DNA of 12,758 bases. Origin: JBCBAP01 sp038532435. Its GTDB lineage: Bacteria; Pseudomonadota; Alphaproteobacteria; Rhodobacterales; Rhodobacteraceae. The translations under genes were made by a program, and so were the position numbers. The stretch's first letter is position 1; each line of letters begins with the position of its first letter. Below the pieces are notes generated by a model. The model was given only the letters and a program-made list of their open reading frames with translations. It did no database searches and was not told where the DNA came from. Shown here one piece after another: positions 6,464 through 12,758 of the stretch. Where the stretch lies: NCBI GenBank assembly GCA_038532435.1, contig JBCBAP010000086.1, forward strand, positions 1-12,758, read 5' to 3'.

Positions 6464-9435
6464 TGTTCCCCGGACAGGACAGCCCCCGGGTCTTCGCCCT
6501 GCCGCCCGGAGTGGACTTCACGGAGCTCTTTCTCCGCGGATTTACCGCGCGCAGCCGCTCCCTCGGCCCGCTCGATGTGGCGCGCACGGTCATCTACGTG
6601 AACACGCGCCGGGCTCAGCGGGGGCTCGAGGCCGGGCTGGTGAAGGGGCATATGCTGTCCGGTCCCCTGCCGCGGATCAGGGTTCTGGGTGATATCGGGG
6701 CCGATGGCGCGGATCTTCTGCCCGCAATCCCGCCGCTCAAGCGTCAATTGACCCTCGCGACCCTCGTGCGGCGCCTCCTTGAGGAAAGCCCGGGGCTGGC
6801 GCCCAAGGCCGCGGTGTTCGACCTGGCTGCCTCACTCGGAACGCTCCTCGATGAGGTGCAGGGGGAGGGGGCGGACCCCAATGCCATCCGGACCCTCGAT
6901 ATGGGGGCGCACTCGGAACACTGGCGGCAGGCGCAGACCTTCCTCGACATCCTGTTCGACGCGTGGCCCGCGGTGCGCGAGGACCTCTTTGGCGGAGCGC
7001 TCGACCCGGAGGCGCGCCAGCGGGTCCGGGTTGCCGCACAGATCGCCGCCTGGCAGACCGCCCCGCCGGACCATCCGGTAATCGTTGCGGGCTCCACCGG
7101 GTCCCGCAGCACGACGCGGCTTTTGATGAGTGCGGTTGCGCGACTGCCTCAGGGGGCGCTGGTGCTGCCCGGGTTCGACGGGGATATCCAGCCGGAGCTC
7201 TGGCGGACCATGGCCGGGATGCTCGGGGGTTCTGCCGAGCAGTTTCCCTTCGAGCATCCGCAGTCCGCCTTCGTCCGGCTCTGCGCGGATCTGGGCGTCG
7301 ATCCGGCAGGGATTCCTCTGTGGGTCGATGCGGGATGGTCGACGGCGCGGGGGCGCCTCGTCTCGCTGTCGCTGTATCCCGCGCCAGTGACCGATGCGTG
7401 GCGGGATGCGGCACCTGAGCGCGTGGAAGAGGTGGACGGGGCGACGTCCGGGCTCACGCTGATCGAGGCGCCGGATCCCCGGCGGGAGGCGCTCACGACC
7501 GCCTGGGCCATACGTGCGGCGGTCGAGACGGGCAAGCGCGTGGCGCTCGTCACGCCGGACCGCGTTCTGTCGCGCCGGGTCACTGCCGCGCTGGGCCGCT
7601 GGGGATTGCGGCCAGATGACAGCGCAGGCCGACCGTTGCATCTCACACCGCCGGGTGTTCTGTCGCGGCTGGTGCTGGATGCGCTGGCGGCCCCGCTGAC
7701 GCCTCGGGCCCTGTTGGCCCTTCTCAAGCATCCTTTGGTCGGGGGCAGTGGGGAGGATCGCAACCGCCACCTCCGGCTCGTCGAAACGGTGGAACTGCGC
7801 CAGTTGCGCGGCAAGGGAGCCCTTATCAGGTGGTCGGCCCTCGTCGACTGGGCCGCTGCGGCCGGAGACGCCGCGCCGGACTGGATCGACTGGATGCGCG
7901 TGGCTTTGGCCCCCGTCCTGGAAACCGGCGGAGCGCAACCGATCGCGCACTGGGTCACAGCCCATCGCACCGCGTTGACCGCGCTCTCCGCCGGACCAGG
8001 GGGTGGCGAGGCGGCGGTGTGGGACAAGGCGGCGGGAGAGGCGGTCGTGTCCCTCTTCGACAGGCTTGAGGAGGCAGCGGGGAGCGCGGGCGCGGTGACG
8101 GCGGTCGAGTACCGCACGCTCTTTGCGGGGCTCCTGACCGGGGAGCAGGTGCGCGAGGACGGGTTCCTGCCCCGGTCCGACATCGTGATCCTTGGCGCGC
8201 TCGAGGCGCGCATGCAGAGCGCGGACCTGGTGATCATTGGGGGGCTGAACGAGGGTATATGGCCCGGTGCCCCCCGGCCTGATCCCTGGCTCAACCGCCG
8301 CATGCGACAGGATGTGGGTCTGCCTCCGCCGGAGCGTCAGACCGGCCTTGCCGCCCACGACTACCAGAATGCGGTCAGCGCGCGGGAGGTGCTGCTCACC
8401 CGCTCCGTGACCGTGGATGGTGCACCCGCGGTGCCGAGCCGGTGGCTCAACCGGCTCCTGAATCTGACCGAAGGGCTAGGGCCCGCGGGGAAGGCAGCGG
8501 TTGACCGGATGCGGGCGCGGGGAGGGGATCTGCTGGTGCAGGCGGCGGCCTTCGACCGGATTGCGGAGCGGGTCCCACCGGCCCCGCGCCCGTCGCCCGC
8601 GCCCCCCACCGCGGCCCGTCCGACACAGCTTTCCGTCACGGACGTTGAGCGTCTGATCCGGGATCCGTATGCGATCTACGCAAAGCGCGTCCTGGGCCTC
8701 GCCCCGCTGCTGCCCCTCGGTCCCGGGCCGGAGGCGCTGGAGCGGGGGACAAACCTGCACGCGGTCATGGAAACGTTCGTTGCGCGGCTCGCCGAAGGGT
8801 GGCCCGATGCGGCGGAGGAGGTGTTCCGCGATGCCCTCGACACCACACTTGCGGGATCGGAGGCGGAAGCCGTTCGTCTCGCCTGGTCCGCGCGGCTGCT
8901 GCGCGTCCTCGCCCCGCTTCTTACACGGGAAGCGGAGCGACGCCGCCTTGGGGTTCCGTTTGCCCGGGAGGTGCGGGGGGAGCGCACGCTTCCCGCACTC
9001 GGTCTGACGCTGACTGCGATCGCCGACCGCATCGACCGGATGCCGGACGGACGGCTTGCGATCTACGACTACAAATCGGGGGCTATTCCGACAAAATCCT
9101 CCCTTGGCAAGTTCGACAAGCAGCTTCTGCTGGAGGGGGCGATCGCGGAGGAAGGGGGATTTGCCGACATCCCGCCCGCAAAGGTGGGGCGGCTGGAGTA
9201 TCTCGGCCTCTCCGCCAAATGCGACGCGCTCAACATCGAGGACGTGGCGGACCGCATCGACGAGACCTGGCGCGAGTTCGGCCTTCTGATGACCGCCTAT
9301 GCGGCACGGACAAAAGGCTACCCCTCCCGCACGCGTCTGAAGTCCGTCTCCGACAGCGGCGATTATGACCACCTTGCCCGCCACGGCGAGTGGAGCGACA
9401 GCGACACGCCCGAGCATCAGGATGTCGGGCAATGA
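6460..9435 (+). CDS. addB: Double-strand break repair protein AddB
   Basis: The 991-residue AddB subunit of the AddAB helicase-nuclease, which resects double-strand breaks for RecA loading. The start PRVFALPPGVDF is typical of alphaproteobacterial AddB. The N-terminal two thirds is helicase-like but has no Walker A loop; it includes VIVAGSTGSRSTT near 206-218 and IGGLNEGIWPG near 591-601. A RecB-type nuclease domain begins with DVERLIRDPYAIYAKR near 728 and holds NLHAVMETF (His767), AIADRIDR (Asp856), IYDYKSG (Asp870, Lys872) and KQLLLEGA (Gln888), so it should cut the strand opposite to AddA. Only two Cys are present (in VRLCADLG and SAKCDALN), too few for the iron-sulphur cluster of Bacillus AddB. 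ATG 6460 overlaps the murU stop; ATG 6463 is an alternative. The upstream GTG at 6394 lies inside murU. Confidence 0.95.
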   Translation: MMFPGQDSPRVFALPPGVDFTELFLRGFTARSRSLGPLDVARTVIYVNTRRAQRGLEAGLVKGHMLSGPLPRIRVLGDIGADGADLLPAIPPLKRQLTLATLVRRLLEESPGLAPKAAVFDLAASLGTLLDEVQGEGADPNAIRTLDMGAHSEHWRQAQTFLDILFDAWPAVREDLFGGALDPEARQRVRVAAQIAAWQTAPPDHPVIVAGSTGSRSTTRLLMSAVARLPQGALVLPGFDGDIQPELWRTMAGMLGGSAEQFPFEHPQSAFVRLCADLGVDPAGIPLWVDAGWSTARGRLVSLSLYPAPVTDAWRDAAPERVEEVDGATSGLTLIEAPDPRREALTTAWAIRAAVETGKRVALVTPDRVLSRRVTAALGRWGLRPDDSAGRPLHLTPPGVLSRLVLDALAAPLTPRALLALLKHPLVGGSGEDRNRHLRLVETVELRQLRGKGALIRWSALVDWAAAAGDAAPDWIDWMRVALAPVLETGGAQPIAHWVTAHRTALTALSAGPGGGEAAVWDKAAGEAVVSLFDRLEEAAGSAGAVTAVEYRTLFAGLLTGEQVREDGFLPRSDIVILGALEARMQSADLVIIGGLNEGIWPGAPRPDPWLNRRMRQDVGLPPPERQTGLAAHDYQNAVSAREVLLTRSVTVDGAPAVPSRWLNRLLNLTEGLGPAGKAAVDRMRARGGDLLVQAAAFDRIAERVPPAPRPSPAPPTAARPTQLSVTDVERLIRDPYAIYAKRVLGLAPLLPLGPGPEALERGTNLHAVMETFVARLAEGWPDAAEEVFRDALDTTLAGSEAEAVRLAWSARLLRVLAPLLTREAERRRLGVPFAREVRGERTLPALGLTLTAIADRIDRMPDGRLAIYDYKSGAIPTKSSLGKFDKQLLLEGAIAEEGGFADIPPAKVGRLEYLGLSAKCDALNIEDVADRIDETWREFGLLMTAYAARTKGYPSRTRLKSVSDSGDYDHLARHGEWSDSDTPEHQDVGQ

Positions 9436-12400
9436 CGGCGGTGGACGAGGCCACTGGCCGCCAGCATCGCGCCGCCGATCCAGCTCACTCGACATGGGTT
9501 TCCGCGAACGCTGGGTCCGGCAAGACCCGCGTGCTGACCGATCGGGTGGCGCGGCTCCTGCTTCACGGCACGCAACCGGAATCGATTCTCTGCCTCACCT
9601 ACACCAAGGCCGCGGCGACGGAGATGCAGAACCGCCTGTTCGGCCTGCTCGGCGCCTGGGCGATGATGGACGATGGCCACCTGCGGGAGGGGCTTCGCAC
9701 GTTGGGGGAGACCGGTCCGCTCGACCCGCCGCTTCTTGCCACGGCACGGCGGCTCTTTGCCCGGGCGCTTGAAACGCCCGGCGGGCTCAAGATCCAGACC
9801 ATCCATGCTTTTTGCGCGAGCATTCTGCGGCGGTTTCCGCTGGAGGCGGGGGTCAATCCCAACTTCCGGGAGCTCGACGACCGCCAGCGTGCGCAGCTCT
9901 TCGAGGAGGTCTTCGAGGACATCGCGACGGACATGCCCGACGTGTTTCTGGCCGCAGCGACGCGGGTTGGGGACGCCAAGCTTGCGGCGCTGCCGGAGGA
10001 GATCCTGCGGCATCGCCGGATTTTCTCGGCCGCGTTCGACGCTGACGAGATCCGCCGCGTTCTGGGGTTCGACGCAGAGGAAACCGCGGCCGGGGTCCGG
10101 CAGGATTTCGTGACCAACCAGACCCTCGACACGCTCGCCTCCCTGCAACCCGCGCTCGAGGCAGGCCGGAAGGAAGCGCGGGCTGCGGCCCGGCAGCTAG
10201 CGGGGCTCGATATCGTTCCCTCCGAACAGCGCTTCGACATCATCGCGGCGGCGCTGACCAAGGCTGATGGAAATGTCTACATTGCCAACTGGTTCTGTAC
10301 GAACGCGATGAAGGCGGTCGCTCCGGACAGCGAGGAGGTTCTGGAACCGCTTCTCGACCGGCTCGACATCGCGCAGAAGACACTCCGTGCGCTTGACACC
10401 CACGATGCGACGCAGGAGCTGCACGCCTTCGCCAGCGCGTTTCTCACGCGCTACGACGCGCGTAAGGCGGCGCTGGGGCTGCTCGATTTCGACGATCAGA
10501 TCGAGAAGACCCGCGCCCTCCTGTCGGAGCGGGAGGTGTCGGCCTGGGTGCTCTACAAGCTCGACGGGGGCATCGACCACATCCTCGTCGATGAGGCGCA
10601 GGATACGGCCCCTGCGCAGTGGGACGTGATCCGGATGCTCACGGACGGGTTCCATGGCGGGCTCGGCGCGGATGCGGACCGGACCCGGACGGTGTTTGTC
10701 GTCGGCGATGCGAAGCAGTCGATCTACTCGTTCCAGGGGGCCGACCTCGATACGTTCACCGAAAGCAACCGGACGCTGCAGGTGCGGCTGCAGGAGTCGG
10801 GCGCCGCGCTGAACAGCGTCGAGTTGCAGCATTCCTTCCGATCGGCGGGCGCGATCCTGGATGTGGTCGACAAGGTGTGTGGAGATCCTGAGTGGAGCGG
10901 CGGGCATGGGGAGGTCACGCACCGGGCATTCCATGCAGACCGTCCGGGCCGCGTCGATCTCTGGCCGCTGGTCCCCCCAGCCGAGACGGAGGAGCATGGC
11001 GACTGGAGCCGTCCGCTGGACCTGCCAAGACCGACGGACCCGACACTGACCCTCGCCCGGACCATCGCCGAAGAGGTGCGCCGGTGGCTCGACGGAGAAG
11101 AAGGGTTACCGACGGAGGACGGGCTGCGCGCGATCCGGGCAGAGGATGTGCTGATCCTCGTGCGGAGCCGGTCGGAGCTTTTTCGCGCAATCATCCGGGA
11201 GCTCAAGGCCCGTGACGTGCCCGTGGCCGGTGCGGACCGGCTCAAACTGATGGACGAGATCGGGGTGCGGGATCTGATCGCACTTGCCAGATTTGCCGTA
11301 ACGCCGGTCGATGACCTTTCTCTCGCCGCCGCCTTGCGCTCTCCGCTTTTCGGGGTGAGCGAGGCGGACCTGTTCGACCTTGCCCATGGTCGCGGACGGC
11401 AAAGCCTGATCGCGCGGGTGCAGTCGGACGAGCGGTTCTCGGCGGTGGCCGCCCGGCTTCAGGACCTCCGTCAGCATGCGGACTTCCTGCGGCCCTTCGA
11501 GTTCTTTCACAGGATCCTTGTGGAGCAGGACGGGCGGCGCAGCCTGCTGGCGCGTTTGGGGGAGGAAGCGGCGGACGCCATCGACGAACTGCTCGCCCAG
11601 ACCCTCACCTATGAACAGGTCGAGGCGCCGACGCTGACCGGGTTCCTCGAATGGATCGGAACCGACGATGTCGAGATCACCCGCCAGCTCGACAAGGATG
11701 CGGGTCTCGTCCGAGTGATGACCGTCCATGGGGCGAAGGGGCTTGAGGCCCCCATCGTCATCCTGCCCCAGACGGAGATGGGGACGAGCGGAGATCACCG
11801 CGCGTTCACCGTTGACCGGGAGGGACATGTGCTCGCCCGCGGCGGGTCGCCCCGGGCGGAGGCCGTCTCCCTGTTCGATGAGACGATCAAGACGCGGGGA
11901 AGGGCGGAGCATGACCGCCTACTCTACGTCGCGCTCACCCGGGCGGAGCGGTGGCTCATCGTGGCCGGTCTCGATCTGAAGAAAAAGCGCTCCGGCGGGT
12001 GGCATGGGGCGGTGTCGCGCGCGCTGGAAACGCTGCCGGGCACGACTTCCCACCCGGCGCCGCACGGCATCGAAGGGTCCGTACTCTCTTATCGTCAGCG
12101 GTGGGAGATCGCTCCGGTAGCGCCCGAGGGCGCAACAGTCGGAGAAGACGTGGCGCTTCCCGACTGGGCGCACACCCTGCCGGAAGGGGAGGCGGCACAG
12201 CCAGGCATCCTCAACCCTTCCCGCCTCGCCGGTGCACACGCCCTGCCAGGCGAGAGCGATCCGCCGGAGATCGCCATGGCGCGGGGTGACGGTATCCACC
12301 GGTTGCTCGAAGCGCTGGTCGGCGTTCCGGTCGGGGAGCGGGATGCGGTTGCCGCAATGATCCTCCCCGAGGCGTCCGAGCATGACCGGGCTAGCTGGCT

Positions 12401-12758
12401 GGGCGAGGCAGCGCGTGTTGTCGACAAACCGGAACTGGCACCGCTGTTTGACGGAAGTGCGGTGATGGAGGTCCCGGTGACGGGTATGTGGCAGGGAGCA
12501 CCGGTGTTTGGCCGGGTCGATCTGCTGCAGGAGCGTGCGGACGGGGTTCATCTGGTCGATTTCAAGTCGAACCGGGTCGTCCCGGACCGGCCGGAAGACA
12601 TACCTTCCGCGATCCTTGCGCAACTCGCGCTCTACCGCGCGGTGCTCACCCCGTCTCTCGACGGCGTCCCTCTGCACCTGTCGGTTCTGTGGACCTCGCC
12701 CGCCCGCTTGATGCCCGTTCCCCATGCGATCCTCGACGAGGTGACGCCCCGTCCGCTC
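9432..12758 (+). CDS. addA: Double-strand break repair helicase-nuclease AddA, 3' end cut by window edge
   Basis: The reading frame from ATG 9432, which overlaps the addB stop, stays open to the last base, giving 1109 residues without a stop or shift. It is a UvrD-like 3'-5' helicase fused to a RecB-type nuclease. Helicase motifs are all intact: ANAGSGKT (Lys31), LTYTKAAATEM (56-66), QTIHAFC (His125), LVDEAQDT (Asp387, Glu388), VVGDAKQSIYSFQG (Asp426, Gln429), HSFRS (Arg470), MTVHGAKGLE (His766, Lys769) and LYVALTRAERW (Arg837). The nuclease part has GIHRLLEAL (His956), FGRVDLL (Asp1030), HLVDFKSN (Asp1043, Lys1045) and QLALY (Gln1064, Tyr1068). Family length is about 1110-1160, so only a few residues should be missing. 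It acts with AddB on DNA ends in the cytoplasm. Confidence 0.96.
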   Translation, partial: MTAVDEATGRQHRAADPAHSTWVSANAGSGKTRVLTDRVARLLLHGTQPESILCLTYTKAAATEMQNRLFGLLGAWAMMDDGHLREGLRTLGETGPLDPPLLATARRLFARALETPGGLKIQTIHAFCASILRRFPLEAGVNPNFRELDDRQRAQLFEEVFEDIATDMPDVFLAAATRVGDAKLAALPEEILRHRRIFSAAFDADEIRRVLGFDAEETAAGVRQDFVTNQTLDTLASLQPALEAGRKEARAAARQLAGLDIVPSEQRFDIIAAALTKADGNVYIANWFCTNAMKAVAPDSEEVLEPLLDRLDIAQKTLRALDTHDATQELHAFASAFLTRYDARKAALGLLDFDDQIEKTRALLSEREVSAWVLYKLDGGIDHILVDEAQDTAPAQWDVIRMLTDGFHGGLGADADRTRTVFVVGDAKQSIYSFQGADLDTFTESNRTLQVRLQESGAALNSVELQHSFRSAGAILDVVDKVCGDPEWSGGHGEVTHRAFHADRPGRVDLWPLVPPAETEEHGDWSRPLDLPRPTDPTLTLARTIAEEVRRWLDGEEGLPTEDGLRAIRAEDVLILVRSRSELFRAIIRELKARDVPVAGADRLKLMDEIGVRDLIALARFAVTPVDDLSLAAALRSPLFGVSEADLFDLAHGRGRQSLIARVQSDERFSAVAARLQDLRQHADFLRPFEFFHRILVEQDGRRSLLARLGEEAADAIDELLAQTLTYEQVEAPTLTGFLEWIGTDDVEITRQLDKDAGLVRVMTVHGAKGLEAPIVILPQTEMGTSGDHRAFTVDREGHVLARGGSPRAEAVSLFDETIKTRGRAEHDRLLYVALTRAERWLIVAGLDLKKKRSGGWHGAVSRALETLPGTTSHPAPHGIEGSVLSYRQRWEIAPVAPEGATVGEDVALPDWAHTLPEGEAAQPGILNPSRLAGAHALPGESDPPEIAMARGDGIHRLLEALVGVPVGERDAVAAMILPEASEHDRASWLGEAARVVDKPELAPLFDGSAVMEVPVTGMWQGAPVFGRVDLLQERADGVHLVDFKSNRVVPDRPEDIPSAILAQLALYRAVLTPSLDGVPLHLSVLWTSPARLMPVPHAILDEVTPRPL

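Noticed and set aside
6832..8358. A 508-residue open frame on the minus strand inside addB, and many other long minus-strand frames
   Set aside because: These oppose well-supported genes with intact motifs, give Arg/Pro/Gly-rich translations with no recognisable domain, and are the expected mirror frames of GC-rich coding DNA.
9365..11215. Several plus-strand frames of 80-146 codons within the addA region
   Set aside because: They lie in other frames under addA, which reads without interruption from 9432 with every helicase and nuclease motif; their translations are low-complexity Arg/Ser-rich.
1..12758. Defence island, prophage, toxin-antitoxin, CRISPR or other mobile or novel system
   Set aside because: All genes belong to familiar housekeeping or regulatory families, base use looks even throughout, and no repeats, integrases, transposases or tRNA-flanked borders were seen.

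Overview
The window reads as ordinary chromosomal DNA of a GC-rich alphaproteobacterium, most likely of the Rhodobacterales (Rhodobacter/Roseobacter relatives). The signs are a 5-aminolevulinate synthase of the C4 haem pathway, a RegB/PrrB-type redox sensor kinase with the GGxxNPF quinone motif, a PAS protein resembling the kinase-less DivL of this order, and the run tsaE-amgK-murU-addB-addA. All genes are on the + strand and coding is dense. The two longest gaps are 146 and 81 bases, and no stretch of 300 bases lacks a gene. I saw no rRNA, tRNA, insertion sequence, CRISPR array, prophage or integrase.

Left part (1-2631): the 3' two thirds or so of hemA, then a 146-base gap, then mgsA (methylglyoxal synthase), whose stop codon overlaps the GTG start of the regB-like histidine kinase. 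The usual partners of RegB (senC/prrC and the response regulator regA/prrA) are not in the window.

Middle part (2632-4257): a membrane-anchored protein of PAS-like domains without any kinase domain, probably the Rhodobacterales DivL. Just upstream, overlapping the end of the regB gene, is a sequence that fits the full CtrA consensus exactly (TTAA, 7 bases, TTAACCAT). DivL is known to act in the CckA-ChpT-CtrA phosphorelay, so this suggests a feedback loop and is the most interesting regulatory signal here.

Right part (4258-12758): tsaE (tRNA t6A synthesis), amgK and murU (cell-wall sugar recycling), addB and addA (double-strand break repair helicase-nuclease). Each junction in this run is a 4-base ATGA overlap, which points to one translationally coupled transcript. 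addA stays open to the last base of the window and appears to lack only its extreme C-terminus.

I did not find an undescribed defence, mobile or biosynthetic system. The observations worth a second look concern regulation and gene linkage: the CtrA box before the DivL-like gene, the mgsA-regB fusion into one coupled unit away from regA, and the tsaE start codon lying inside a small hairpin. Family assignments and neighbourhood comparisons come from memory of the families, not from a search.
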